Shown: positions 43,299 to 52,729, numbered from the stretch's first letter. The stretch is DNA of 64,000 nt from Roseateles_B sp041905785 (GCA_041905785.1 JAYRKJ010000015.1:1-64000), one strand, 5' to 3'. Notes: generated from the letters alone by a model not told the origin. Numbers and translations: made by a program.

Positions 43299-43963
43299 GG
43301 GGACCTCGTCAGAAATGACTGGGGGGCGGGCCTGCCGGCGCTGTGACAGCGAGGGCAGGCGACGCGTCGATGCGCGATGCATCGATAGCCCGAACGATAG
43401 GAAATCGGCCCCAAACGCACCTTCCGGGAACCTTCCGGTGGCATTTCGGGCTCTCCAAAGGATCAAAACAAGGGTTAACCCTCAGAACTTGACCAACATG
43501 ACCGCTTGGCGGGGCAGGACCGCCCCTTTGGGAACAACGGAATTCTGAGCGATCGCCCCGCCGCTGTCAGCGCCAGCAGAAGGCCAAAGGCGCGGCAAAC
43601 AGGGATCAGATGCCGGGCGGGGGCCGAGCGAGCGCCCGCCCGGCCGCCCGGGATTCTCCGCAGCTTTCCGGCAGGTCGGCTCGCAGGCTCTGCCCGCTTG
43701 CAGAAAACCGGCAGCGTCGGGCAGGCCGCCGCCAGCGATATTCAACCAGATATTCGGCGCTGCAGGTCAGGGGAAGGAAATTCTTCGCCGTGCCACCTAG
43801 GCTTCACCCCGAATCCCCTGGACACCTTGAACAGGAATTCGAGGGATTCAAACCGGCTTCCGGGAATTTGTTTTCACGGCGTCAGGAAATCTGGTCGTGC
43901 GCGGCATACCCGGAGGCATTCCACATCCATTGAATCTCGCCTTGCGAGGGAAGGAATATCATC
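43299..43963. other. Divergent gap between the HTH gene and the Cys-rich protein gene
   Basis: These 665 bp contain no gene I can defend. Several short open frames on both strands lack ribosome sites and have Arg/Ala-rich, non-protein-like composition. Besides the inverted repeat at 43367-43385 I see no strong signal. The composition is less GC-rich than the flanks. Confidence 0.55.
43367..43385. promoter_or_regulatory. Inverted repeat upstream of the HTH gene
   Basis: TCGATGC-GCGAT-GCATCGA, perfect 7-bp arms with a 5-bp centre, about 70 bp before the HTH start codon. It is a candidate regulator-binding site. Confidence 0.4.
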
Positions 43964-44311
43964 ATGTCTGACTGCACCTGCCAAGAAAACGCCCTGAGCG
44001 CCGAAGACCATGTGCCGGATTTCAGCGTCCATGGCTTTGATGCGAGCGCCAACGAACTGAGCGCCAATCTGGAAGGCGTGCAAGCCCTGCAGATGTCGCT
44101 GTGCGTGTCCGCCACCTACCAGAATGGCCAGCTGTGCTTCAAGCTGCCGGTCTTCGGCACGAAGTGTGTGAGCGTCCCGGTCAAGATTCCCGTGGGTGCC
44201 ACCCTCAAGGTCTGCGGCCAGACCTGCGGCGGCATCATTCCCAAGGGCGTCAAGCTGACCCTGTACGTCAACAACGTCGCGGTCTACACCTTCAACATCG
44301 GGAAGTGCTGA
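43964..44311 (+). CDS. Small cysteine-rich protein of unknown function (115 aa)
   Basis: I do not recognise this protein. It has no signal peptide. Eight cysteines are at 4, 6, 47, 58, 68, 84, 88 and 115, the last being the C-terminal residue. The second half is regular beta-like sequence ('CVSVPVKIPVGATLKVCGQ', 'GVKLTLYVNNVAVYTFNIGKC'). GGAAGG precedes the ATG by a good distance and codon use is like a real gene. The C-x3-C pair and terminal Cys could bind a metal or form disulfides. It stands alone between the HTH gene and the histidine kinase cluster. Confidence 0.75.
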   Translation: MSDCTCQENALSAEDHVPDFSVHGFDASANELSANLEGVQALQMSLCVSATYQNGQLCFKLPVFGTKCVSVPVKIPVGATLKVCGQTCGGIIPKGVKLTLYVNNVAVYTFNIGKC

Positions 44312-44430
44312 AGCCGGCGATGGCGCCATGACAAAGACCCGAGGAGGGGTCCGGGATCAAGGAAATGGGGCAACCGGCGGGCTGCCTGCGGCCTGCAGGG
44401 GGATCTTTTTCGACTGGTGGCGATGAAGGA

Positions 44431-45978
44431 TCACTCCGGCGTCACCGCCGGAAACTGCAGCTGGAAGTGCACCCCTGCGCCGGTGTCGCTTTCCATCTGC
44501 AGCTGGCCAGCCAGGCCGCCGACGACGAGGTTGTGGACGATGAACATGCCCAGGCCAGAGCCTCCCTGGCCCAGCTTGGACGTGTAAAACGGCTCGTAGA
44601 CCTTGTGCTGCAGCTCTTTGGCGATGCCATGGCCGTCGTCACGATAGTCGAGCACGATCTGCTGGCCATGCTGCAAGGCGGCAATGCGGATCACGCCGCC
44701 CAACTTGCCCTCGAAACCGTGGCTGATCGAGTTGGTGACCAGGTTGCTCAGGATTTGCTCGATGTGGCTGGGCAGTCCGTCCATTTCGATCGCGGCATCG
44801 ACCTCGACTTCCACCTTGACCTCGCGCTGGCGGATTTGCTCGCCCAGGGTGTTGAGCACATCGTCGATGGTCTGCCGAAGCTTGAACTTGCGGCGGCGCA
44901 GGCTGGTCTGGTCGACCGCGACGCGCTTGAAGCTTTCGATCAGCTCGGCCGCGCGCTGGGCACTGCGCAAAACGATGCGGTTGGCCTGCTGCATGTCGGC
45001 CAGCATCTGCGTGAGCCGGCTGCGGGTCATGGACTTGTTCTCGATGGCGCTGACCATCTCGCCGATCTTCTCGTCCTTGGCCGAGCACATCAGCACGATG
45101 TTGCCGATCGGGGTGTTCAGTTCGTGGGCCACGCCGGCGACGACGCGGGCCAGCGACGCCAGCTTCTCCGTTTCGGCCATCTGCTCCGCGGCGAGTCCGA
45201 GTTCGCGCGTGCGCTGTTCGACGCGGGCTTCCAGCTGCTCGTTCAGCTTGCGGTACTGCTGCTCGCTCGCACGCAACTCGCCAACCGTCTGCTCGACGGC
45301 GCTGCTCATGCGGTTGAAGTTGCGCGCCAGCTTGGCGACCTCATCGCGCCCGTTTTCCGGCAGACGCAGGTCGTAATGGCCGTCGGCAATGCTGCGGCTG
45401 CTTTCGACGAAGGTCATCAAATTGCGCGTGATCCAGTAGCCGAGCGCACTGAGCAGCACAAAGGTCAGGCCGATTTCGGTCAGCGCGATCAGGGCGCTTT
45501 GCTGGAACACGTTGGCCTTGGCCTGCGAGATGATGCGGGTCGACAGCCCGAAGCGCAGCGTGCCGACCGGCTGGCCGGCCAGGCTGAGCGGACGCTCGAC
45601 ATGCAGCACGCTGCCCGACAGCGCGTCCGCCACGCTGGTGCTCGGCGGCGGCAGGGCTTGCACGTCCTCGATGCCGGCCTTGGCGGCAACACGCTGGGCG
45701 TTGTCGCGGACCACCACGTACTGCACCCCCTGATCGACGTTGCCGATCATTTCATTCAGGTTGTCCTGAAGCGTGGCGTAGTCGCCCTGCACCAGATAGG
45801 GCGCGGTCGCGACGTTGAGCATCGGCACGGTTTGCTTCAAGGCCGCTTCGGTGCTGACCAGCATCGCCTCGTTGATCAGCCGCATCGCGTTGACCAGCAG
45901 CAGGCTCAGCATCAGCACCTCCACCAGCGTCGAGGCCAGCATCAGCTTGAAGCGCAGCGAGAAGGGATTGAATTTCAT
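44431..45978 (-). CDS. Membrane sensor histidine kinase
   Basis: This 515-residue kinase has membrane segments at about 10-30 and 162-186, a periplasmic sensor between them and a HAMP domain (about 185-235). A coiled coil follows, then the phosphoacceptor His285 in VAGVAHELNTPIGN. The ATPase domain has DYRDDGHGI (G1) and GGSGLGMFIVHNL (G2). No response-regulator gene is adjacent. It lies 3 bp downstream of a PhnD-like binding protein and is probably co-transcribed with it, so that protein may be its ligand receptor. Confidence 0.93.
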   Translation of the reverse strand: MKFNPFSLRFKLMLASTLVEVLMLSLLLVNAMRLINEAMLVSTEAALKQTVPMLNVATAPYLVQGDYATLQDNLNEMIGNVDQGVQYVVVRDNAQRVAAKAGIEDVQALPPPSTSVADALSGSVLHVERPLSLAGQPVGTLRFGLSTRIISQAKANVFQQSALIALTEIGLTFVLLSALGYWITRNLMTFVESSRSIADGHYDLRLPENGRDEVAKLARNFNRMSSAVEQTVGELRASEQQYRKLNEQLEARVEQRTRELGLAAEQMAETEKLASLARVVAGVAHELNTPIGNIVLMCSAKDEKIGEMVSAIENKSMTRSRLTQMLADMQQANRIVLRSAQRAAELIESFKRVAVDQTSLRRRKFKLRQTIDDVLNTLGEQIRQREVKVEVEVDAAIEMDGLPSHIEQILSNLVTNSISHGFEGKLGGVIRIAALQHGQQIVLDYRDDGHGIAKELQHKVYEPFYTSKLGQGGSGLGMFIVHNLVVGGLAGQLQMESDTGAGVHFQLQFPAVTPE

Positions 45979-45981
45979 GAT

Positions 45982-46812
45982 TCAGCGCTTTTCCGCCAGC
46001 CGGCTGTGCAGCCGCGCCAAGGCCGGGTCGAGTTGCCGCATGGCGGCCGTGTCCACCGGGATGAATTCGGTGTGGCTGGCCTCGAAAAACTTCAGGCCTT
46101 GCTCGCTGTACGGAAACTTCTCGAGCGCCGTCTGCAGCCGCATCAGCGCGGGCGCATCCAGCCGCGGGTGCGCGGCGATGATCAGGCTCAGCGCGCTTTG
46201 GGTGCTGCCGATGATGCGCAAGCGGCTGGTGATCTCCTGCGGCATGCGCTCGAACACCGAGCGCTGCGCTGCCGCCGCGCTGCCGGGATGGAGGTCCAGC
46301 GCGAGGATCGCGTTGCTGTCCGTGCTGTAGTAGTAGGGGGTCAGGTCCTTGGCGAATTCGAAACCGCGCTGGCGCAGGAAGTCCTCGACCTGAAACGAGA
46401 CAAAGGCCAGTCGGTGCGGCAGGTGCAAGGTCGTCCCGCGCAGATCGCGCAGGGTCTGCGCCGGCGAGTCCTTGTGCACCAGCAGCAGCGCGTAGAAGTC
46501 GGCGCGGATTGCGATCAGCGGAGCAAAGCCCTGCTCCTGCTGCGCCAGCCGGGCGAAATGCGGGGCGCTGATGATCAAGTCGAAATCGCCGTTGGCAGTC
46601 CGCACCAGGAAGCGCGGCAAGTCGGGCGCAGTTTGCAACTCGACCGTGTCGTGAAGTTCGCGCTGCAAAAAGGCCTGCAAGGGGGCGAATTCGATCAGCA
46701 GGCTTCGCGGGCTCAGATAGGGCAACACCCCGACGCGCAACGTGGCACCCCTGGCTGCCGGCCACAGAAGCAGGCACGACAGCAGTAGCAAAACGCACAC
46801 GCGGCGATGCAT
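45982..46812 (-). CDS. PhnD-like periplasmic binding protein
   Basis: This 276-residue protein has a signal peptide (MHRRVCVLLLLSCLLLWPAARG) and a phosphate/phosphonate-type binding fold ('TLRVGVLPYLSPRSLLIEFAPLQAFLQREL', 'FDLIISAPHFARLA', 'LRGTTLHLPHRLAFVSFQV'). No ABC permease or ATPase is nearby. With a histidine kinase directly downstream it looks like the ligand-binding part of a three-component sensor. The ligand need not be phosphonate. Confidence 0.88.
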   Translation of the reverse strand: MHRRVCVLLLLSCLLLWPAARGATLRVGVLPYLSPRSLLIEFAPLQAFLQRELHDTVELQTAPDLPRFLVRTANGDFDLIISAPHFARLAQQEQGFAPLIAIRADFYALLLVHKDSPAQTLRDLRGTTLHLPHRLAFVSFQVEDFLRQRGFEFAKDLTPYYYSTDSNAILALDLHPGSAAAAQRSVFERMPQEITSRLRIIGSTQSALSLIIAAHPRLDAPALMRLQTALEKFPYSEQGLKFFEASHTEFIPVDTAAMRQLDPALARLHSRLAEKR

Positions 46813-46858
46813 GGCACTCCTTCCGGTGCGCGCGGGGGTCTGGCCTTGCAAGTGCGGT

Positions 46859-48592
46859 TCAGCGCACCCGGCCCTCCTTCCACGCTTCCAGCAACTTATC
46901 GTAATCGACCGTTTGCCCTGGCGGCTTTTCATTGGCGAGCGGCAAATGCGGCGCGGCGTGACGCTTTTGCCATTGTTCGGCCGTCTGCTTCGGGTTCAGC
47001 TTGGGCGCGCAGCGCGCCATCTTGCCTTCGCGAGCGATGTCCGCCAGGGTCTGGTCCATCTGATCGGCCAGTTGATTGAGCGCCTGCTGCGGGGTTTTCT
47101 CGCCGCTGACGGCCTGGCTGATGTTCTGCCACCACAGCGGCGCCAGGCGCGGGTAGTCGGGCACGTTGGTGCCGGTGGGCGTCCAGGAAATGCGCGCCGG
47201 GCTGCGGTAGAACTCGACCAGCCCACCCAGGCGGGGCGCCACCTTGGTCAGGGCTTCGGAATTGATGTCGGACTCGCGGATCGGCGTCAGACCGACCAGC
47301 GTCTTCTTGAGTGACGTGCTCTTGGCCACGGTGAACTGCGCATACAGCCAGGCCGCCTTGCGCCGCTCCAGCGGCACGCTCTTCAACATGGTCCAGGACC
47401 CGGCATCCTGATAGCCCAGCTTCACGCCTTCCTGCCAGTAGGCGCCGTAAGGCGAAGGCGCCATGCGCCATTTGGGCGTGCCGTCCTTGTTGACGACCGG
47501 CAGGCCGGGCTTGGACAAGGCGGCGGTGAAGGCCGAATACCAGAAGATCTGCTGCGCGATATGGCCCTGGCCCGGCACCGGCCCGGCCTCGGTGAAGGTC
47601 ATGTTCATCGCCTCGGGCGGTGCGAACTTCTTCAGCCATTCGAGGTACTTGGCCAGGGCATACACCGCCGGCGGACCATTGACCTCGCCGCCGCGCGCCA
47701 CCGAGGCGCCGACAGGCACGCAGCCGTCGACGCGGATGCCCCAGTCATCGACCGGCTTGCCGTTGGGCAGGCCCTTGTCGCCCGTGCCGGCCATCGACAG
47801 CCAGGCATCGGAAAAGCGCCAGCCCAGCGAGGGATCCTTCTTCGCGTAGTCCATGTGGCCGTACACGCGCATGCCGTCGATCTCGCGCACGTCGTTGCTG
47901 AAGAAATCGGCGATGTCTTCGTAGGCCGACCAGTTCAGCGGCACGCCCAGCTCATAGCCGAAGCGCTCCTTGAAGCGCTTCTTCAGGTCGGGCCGGGCGA
48001 ACCAGTCGGCGCGGAACCAGTAGAGATTGGCGAACTGCTGATCGGGCAATTGGTACAGCTTGCCGTCCGGCCCGGTGGTGAAGCTGCGGCCGATGAAGTC
48101 GTGCACGTCCAGCGTGGGCAGCGTGACGTCGCGCCCCTCGCCGAGCATGAAATCCGACAGCGGCACCGTGACCCCATAGCGGTAGTGCGCGCCGATGGAG
48201 TCGGAATCGTTGACCCACAGGTCGTAGCCGCTCTTGGCACCGCCGGCCATCTCGGTCTGGATCTTGACCACCAGATCCCCCTCCGGGAGGGTGTCATGCA
48301 CGACCTTGATGCCGGTGATCTCGAAGAAGGCGCGCGCCATCACCTTGGACTCGTACTGATGGGTGTCGATCTCTTCCGACACCACGTGCACGGTCATGCC
48401 GCGAAAGGGCTGGGCCGCGTCGATGAACCAGCGCATTTCCGCCAGCTGCTGCTCGTAGCTCAGCGTACTGGGCTGGAACTCCTTCTTGAGCCAGCGCTGT
48501 GCGGCCGCCAGGTCGGCGTGGGCCGGACAAGCCAGGAGCAGGGTGCATGCTGCCGCCCCAAGCGCAGGTGCCGTCGCCAGTGTCTTCGCCAT
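46859..48592 (-). CDS. Orphan ABC-type sugar/polyol-binding protein
   Basis: This 577-residue exported substrate-binding protein begins MAKTLATAPALGAAACTLLLACPAHA. It belongs to the large extracellular solute-binding group; length and wording ('MARAFFEITGIKVVHDTLPEGDLVVKIQTEMAGG...YDLWVNDSDSIGAHYRYG', 'WAYEDIADF'-like region) resemble the GlpV-type glycerol-binding proteins. None of the usual permease or ATPase genes is present. It is followed by the PhnD-like protein and the histidine kinase on the same strand, which suggests sensing instead of, or as well as, transport. The ligand is inferred only from the family. Confidence 0.85.
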   Translation of the reverse strand: MAKTLATAPALGAAACTLLLACPAHADLAAAQRWLKKEFQPSTLSYEQQLAEMRWFIDAAQPFRGMTVHVVSEEIDTHQYESKVMARAFFEITGIKVVHDTLPEGDLVVKIQTEMAGGAKSGYDLWVNDSDSIGAHYRYGVTVPLSDFMLGEGRDVTLPTLDVHDFIGRSFTTGPDGKLYQLPDQQFANLYWFRADWFARPDLKKRFKERFGYELGVPLNWSAYEDIADFFSNDVREIDGMRVYGHMDYAKKDPSLGWRFSDAWLSMAGTGDKGLPNGKPVDDWGIRVDGCVPVGASVARGGEVNGPPAVYALAKYLEWLKKFAPPEAMNMTFTEAGPVPGQGHIAQQIFWYSAFTAALSKPGLPVVNKDGTPKWRMAPSPYGAYWQEGVKLGYQDAGSWTMLKSVPLERRKAAWLYAQFTVAKSTSLKKTLVGLTPIRESDINSEALTKVAPRLGGLVEFYRSPARISWTPTGTNVPDYPRLAPLWWQNISQAVSGEKTPQQALNQLADQMDQTLADIAREGKMARCAPKLNPKQTAEQWQKRHAAPHLPLANEKPPGQTVDYDKLLEAWKEGRVR

Positions 48593-49099
48593 GCGGGTCT
48601 CCTAGATGAACGACTTCAGGCTGCGGCCAAGTCCGGCGCCCGCCGCACACGCGGTTCGGCAAGGGAGGTGATCCACCGCAGCGAAGCTCAGGCCGCGTGC
48701 AAGCCCAGGCTCAGTTGCTGCAGCAACGTCAGCCTGCGCTTTCGGTGAGTTTCTTTTGACAGATCGACACGGCGCAGGAGTGAACTGGATCACAGGGACA
48801 AGGGCTTGCAGACAGCAAATTCAAACGCACGCGGTCCGGCCTGGCAACAGCCCGCAGGCTCGCCAGGCCGCCAAGCCGTGCTGAATTTCCGGGCGCGTCG
48901 GCGGCTGCCGCCGCCCGGCAGCTCGTCGGCGATACTGCCTGCGTCATTGATCCTCATTTCACTTTCTCTTGATGCGCCTTCTTCGGTGTCAGGCGACGTT
49001 GAGGATCTGCATCTGGACCTGCGTCCTCGAAAGCCATGTAGAAGCGCACCGAACTCGTTACCATGGCGCGCTGCTTCAGGCGCCCGATGCCACAGCACC
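48593..49099. other. Divergent gap between the binding protein and the C39 exporter
   Basis: These 507 bp hold two divergent promoters. A perfect palindrome GTTGCTGCAGCAAC lies at 48714-48727. An upstream in-frame extension of the exporter exists but is Arg/Ser-rich and has no ribosome site, so I treat it as non-coding. Confidence 0.55.
48714..48727. promoter_or_regulatory. Perfect 14-bp palindrome, candidate operator
   Basis: GTTGCTGCAGCAAC, about 120 bp upstream of the binding-protein gene. Function unknown. Confidence 0.35.
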
Positions 49100-51304
49100 A
49101 TGTCCCTCTTCAAGCACCTGGGCCGCCCTCGCCTGCCCTTCATCCCGCAGAACGAAGTCGCCGAATGCGGCCTGGCATCCCTTGCCATGGTGGCGGCCTA
49201 CCATGGTCATGACATCAGCCTGAACGGACTGCGCCAGCGTCATGCCGTCTCGCTCAGCGGCGCCACATTGCTGGACCTGATCACCATGGCCGGCACCCTG
49301 AAGCTGGGCGCCCGGGCGCTGCGCCTGGAACTGAACCAGCTGGACCAGCTCAAGCTGCCGTGCATCCTGCACTGGGATCTCTTTCACTTCGTGGTGCTGA
49401 AGGAGTTGCGCGGCCAGGGCGCCATCATTCACGATCCGGCCGTCGGGGTGCGCGAGCTGTCGCGCGAGCAGCTGTCCCGCCACTTCAGCGGCGTGGCGCT
49501 GGAGCTGACACCGCTGGCGGACTTCAAGCCGCAAGCGGTGGGCACGCGCGCCCGGCTGAGCGACCTCTGGCAGCGCATGGAGGGCTGGAAGCGGGCGGCA
49601 CTGCAGATCGGCCTGCTCTCCCTGCTGCTGCAGCTCTTCGCCATCTTCCTGCCGCTGTACAGCCAGATCGCCATCGACGAGGTGCTCAGCCGCACGGACC
49701 ATGCCCTGCTCCTGCTGCTGGCCCTGGGCTTTGCCGGGCTGACCGGCCTGCAGGCCGCCACCGAGGCGCTGCGCAGCTGGGTCCTGCTGCATGTGGGGCA
49801 GTCCTTCACCCTGCAGGTCAAGCACAACCTCATGCACCACCTGCTGCGCCTGCCGGCGAGCTTCTTTGAAAAGCGCCAGATCGGCGACATCGTCTCGCGG
49901 CTGGACTCGGTGCAACCCGTGCAGAAGGCGCTGACGCAAAGCGTGCTGGGCGCGGTGCTGGACGGCGTCATGGCCCTCACCACCGGCGCGCTGATGCTGA
50001 CCTACAGCCCCGCGCTGGCCGCCTGGGTGCTGGGCAGCGTGGCGATCTACGCCCTCTTGACCGCCGGCCTGTACCCCTGGCGCCGGCTGAGGGAGCAAGA
50101 GGCGCTGGTGGCTTCGGCCGAAGAGCGCAGCCAGCTGCTGCAGACCGTGCGCAGCGCCCGCACCATCAAGATCTTCGGCCGCGAGGCGCTGCTGCAGGCC
50201 GTCTGGTCCAAGCACGCGACCGCCGCGGTCAACGCCCAGGTCTCACTGGGCCGGCTGGAGCTTTTGCTGCAGGCCGCGCGAACAGCGCTGATCCAGGGGC
50301 AGTTCGTCGCCGTGGTCTACCTGGGCGTGGACATGGCCATGCATCAGCAGCTCAGCCTGGGCATGCTCTTCGCGTTCCTGGCCTACCGGGGCAACTTCTG
50401 CGAGCGCGCCGAGCAGTTGCTGCAGCGCCTGGTCGAGTTGCGCCTGCTCAGCGTGCACATGGAGCGCCTGGCCGACGTCGTGCAGACCGCTGCCGAGGAC
50501 GACAGCCCCAAGCTCGGCGGCCTGCCGGTGCAGGGCCGCCTCGGCCTGCGGGGCGTGAGCTTCCGCTACGGGCCGCACCTGCCTCTGCTGCTGAACCAGG
50601 TGGACCTGGACATCCGGCCGGGTGAGTTCGTCGCCATCATCGGCGCCTCGGGCGGCGGCAAGACCAGCCTGCTCAAGGTGATGCTGGGGCTGATGCCGCC
50701 CAGCGACGGCCAGGTCTGCGTCGAAGGCGTGCCGCTGGATTCTTTCGGCGCCCGCCACTGGCGCGAGAAGATCGCCGTCGTCAGCCAGAACGAATCGCTG
50801 ATGTACGGCACGTTGGCGGACAACATCGCCTTCTTCGACCCGCAGATCGACATGGAGCGCGTCGTCGCCAGCGCCCAGGCCGCCTGCGTGCACGAGGACA
50901 TCATGGCCCTGCCCATGGGCTATCTGAGCCTGCACAGCGACCTGGGCAGCGTGATGTCCGGTGGGCAGGCACAAAGGGTGCTGCTGGCCCGGGCGCTCTA
51001 CCGGCAGCCCAAGCTGCTGTTCCTGGACGAGGGCACGGCCAACCTGGACCCCGCCACCGAGCTGCGCATCGCCGCGCTGATCGAGAGCCTGCCCATCACC
51101 CGCATCGTCATCGCCCACCGGCCCGAGCTGGTCCGCCGGGCCGACCGCGTGTTCGAGCTGCGCCAGGGCCGCCTGCATGAGGTGCCCCTGCGTCCGGAAG
51201 CGGAGCAGCGACTGCCGCTGCACGCGGATCCGGCCGAGCCCATCAGCACCGGATCGCAGCCCGCCGCCGCGCATCCCGCCGCGCCCGAAGGAGCGCCCGC
51301 ATGA
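49100..51304 (+). CDS. Peptidase-containing ABC exporter (C39 double-glycine peptidase)
   Basis: This 734-residue bacteriocin-type exporter cuts double-glycine leaders and secretes the peptide. The N-terminal C39 peptidase is intact: Cys23 (NEVAECGLASLAM), His96 (DLFHFVVL) and Asp112 (IHDPAVG). A six-helix membrane domain follows (about 155-440). The ATPase has Walker A GASGGGKTS (515-523), signature MSGGQ (about 619) and Walker B LLFLDE (Asp643). The ATG at 49100 is chosen because the peptidase domain begins right after it (MSLFKHLGRPRLPFI). It is coupled to a HlyD gene, and two small double-glycine peptides lie just beyond. It could also serve the lanthipeptide precursors, whose operon lacks an exporter. 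Confidence 0.93.
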   Translation: MSLFKHLGRPRLPFIPQNEVAECGLASLAMVAAYHGHDISLNGLRQRHAVSLSGATLLDLITMAGTLKLGARALRLELNQLDQLKLPCILHWDLFHFVVLKELRGQGAIIHDPAVGVRELSREQLSRHFSGVALELTPLADFKPQAVGTRARLSDLWQRMEGWKRAALQIGLLSLLLQLFAIFLPLYSQIAIDEVLSRTDHALLLLLALGFAGLTGLQAATEALRSWVLLHVGQSFTLQVKHNLMHHLLRLPASFFEKRQIGDIVSRLDSVQPVQKALTQSVLGAVLDGVMALTTGALMLTYSPALAAWVLGSVAIYALLTAGLYPWRRLREQEALVASAEERSQLLQTVRSARTIKIFGREALLQAVWSKHATAAVNAQVSLGRLELLLQAARTALIQGQFVAVVYLGVDMAMHQQLSLGMLFAFLAYRGNFCERAEQLLQRLVELRLLSVHMERLADVVQTAAEDDSPKLGGLPVQGRLGLRGVSFRYGPHLPLLLNQVDLDIRPGEFVAIIGASGGGKTSLLKVMLGLMPPSDGQVCVEGVPLDSFGARHWREKIAVVSQNESLMYGTLADNIAFFDPQIDMERVVASAQAACVHEDIMALPMGYLSLHSDLGSVMSGGQAQRVLLARALYRQPKLLFLDEGTANLDPATELRIAALIESLPITRIVIAHRPELVRRADRVFELRQGRLHEVPLRPEAEQRLPLHADPAEPISTGSQPAAAHPAAPEGAPA

Positions 51305-52542
51305 AGCTGTTCGATCTCTACCGCCGCGAGGCCGTGCAGCACTTCCGCGAGCGCCTTTATGGCGAGGTGCGGCTGGGCATGGCCGAGACCCACTGGGCCG
51401 TCAGCGCCTTGATCGCCTTGCTGCTGCTGGCCTTGCTGGCCACCCTCTTCGGCGTCCACTACACCCGGCGCCAGACCGTGGCCGGCTGGCTGCAGCCCGA
51501 CCTGGGCCGGCTGGAGCTGCGGGCCGACGAAGCCGCGGTGGTGGAGGCCGTGCTGGTGCGCGAGGGCGAGCCGGTGCGCGCCGGCCAGCCCCTGCTGCTG
51601 CTGCGCGCCGCCAGGTCCGCGCGCGACGGCAGCCCCGCCCATGCGGCCCTGCAAAACGCCTTGCAGCAGGAGGCACAGCAGGTGCGCCTTCAGCAGGCGC
51701 AGGCCCAGGCCCAGGAGGCCTTGCAGCGGCAGCGTCTGCAGCAGGACATCGCCCTGCTGCAGCAGGAACTCGCCCACCTGCGCCAGCAGTTGCAGACCCA
51801 GCAAAAGCGTGTGGACATCGCCCAGCAGCAGCACCAGCAAAGCCTGGCCCTGGTGGGCCAGGGCTTCAGCCCGCAGCAGGAAGCGCAAAAGATGGAGGCG
51901 CAGTGGCTGGAGCAAGGCCAGGCCTGGAACGAGCTGCAGCAGCGCCTGCTGGCCAAGCAGCAAGACCTGACCCTTCGCGAGCATGAACTCAAGGGCCTGC
52001 CCATGGAGCAGGCCAGCCAGCGGGCGGCCCTCGACGAGCGCCTGGCCGCCATCGAGCAACGCCAGGCAGAGGCTGGCCAACGCCAGCAATGGGCCATCAC
52101 GGCCCCCATGGAGGGTCAGGTCTTGCGCCTGGCGATCAAGCCGGGCCAGTCCTGCCTGGAATCGGGCCTGCTGGCCGAGCTGATGCCCCGGGGCGCGCAG
52201 CTGGAAGCGGAGCTGTACGCCAGCAGCGCCGCCATCACCGGCCTGCAGGCGGGCGCCCCCGTGCGCCTGCGCCTGGACGCTTATCCGCATGAGAAATTCG
52301 GCAGCCTGCAAGGGCGCCTGCTGCAGATCGAGCCCAGCAGCAGCCCGCTGTCGGCCGACACCCTGGCCCAGCTGCCCGCGGGCGTGTCGCGTGGCCCGGT
52401 CTACAAGCTGCGGGTGAGCCTGGCACCGCAAAGCCTGCCCTTGCGCTCCGGCATGAGCCTGCAGGCGGACGTCACGCTGGAGCGGCGGCGCCTGATCGAG
52501 TTCCTGCTGGCGCCGCTGCTGGCGCTGGCGCCGGGGGATTGA
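51301..52542 (+). CDS. HlyD-family secretion adaptor
   Basis: This 413-residue periplasmic adaptor works with the C39 exporter. It has an N-terminal membrane anchor (about 34-57, 'ALIALLLLALLATLFGVHY'), half-lipoyl motif 'GWLQPDLGRLELRADEAAVV', a long Gln-rich coiled coil (about 110-250) and a C-terminal beta-barrel. It overlaps the exporter stop by ATGA. The coiled coil is unusually rich in Gln (for example QQEAQQVRLQQAQAQAQEAL). An outer-membrane TolC-type partner is not in the window. Confidence 0.93.
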   Translation: MKLFDLYRREAVQHFRERLYGEVRLGMAETHWAVSALIALLLLALLATLFGVHYTRRQTVAGWLQPDLGRLELRADEAAVVEAVLVREGEPVRAGQPLLLLRAARSARDGSPAHAALQNALQQEAQQVRLQQAQAQAQEALQRQRLQQDIALLQQELAHLRQQLQTQQKRVDIAQQQHQQSLALVGQGFSPQQEAQKMEAQWLEQGQAWNELQQRLLAKQQDLTLREHELKGLPMEQASQRAALDERLAAIEQRQAEAGQRQQWAITAPMEGQVLRLAIKPGQSCLESGLLAELMPRGAQLEAELYASSAAITGLQAGAPVRLRLDAYPHEKFGSLQGRLLQIEPSSSPLSADTLAQLPAGVSRGPVYKLRVSLAPQSLPLRSGMSLQADVTLERRRLIEFLLAPLLALAPGD

Positions 52543-52594
52543 ATCGCCGCAGGCGCCAGCGCTCGTGGGACGGCAGACCGGGCACCTGAGCGGA

Positions 52595-52729
52595 TCAGGC
52601 GCCGTCGTTCTGAACCTGCGGACCACCCGCCACCGTGGCGGCTTGGTCCAGGCTGAGTTCCTGCGGGGCGGGGGTGGTCGCCAGCGTGGCTTGCGGGTCT
52701 TGGGTCGATTCGGTCAGGGTCGGGTGCAT
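52595..52729 (-). CDS. Small double-glycine peptide A (44 aa)
   Basis: MHPTLTESTQDPQATLATTP is followed by APQELSLDQAATVAGG and then the eight-residue tail PQVQNDGA. AAAGGA lies six bases before the ATG. The leader ending TVAGG is a C39 cleavage site, and the C39 exporter gene lies immediately to the left in convergent orientation. A 60-bp segment of this gene is 56/60 identical to peptide B, which argues that both are real, recently duplicated genes. No modification enzyme is adjacent. The function of the octapeptide is unknown. Confidence 0.72.
   Translation of the reverse strand: MHPTLTESTQDPQATLATTPAPQELSLDQAATVAGGPQVQNDGA

Noticed and set aside
48806..49099. N-terminal extension of the C39 exporter
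   Set aside because: The peptidase domain starts directly after the ATG at 49100; the upstream residues are Arg/Ser-rich and unlike any exporter.
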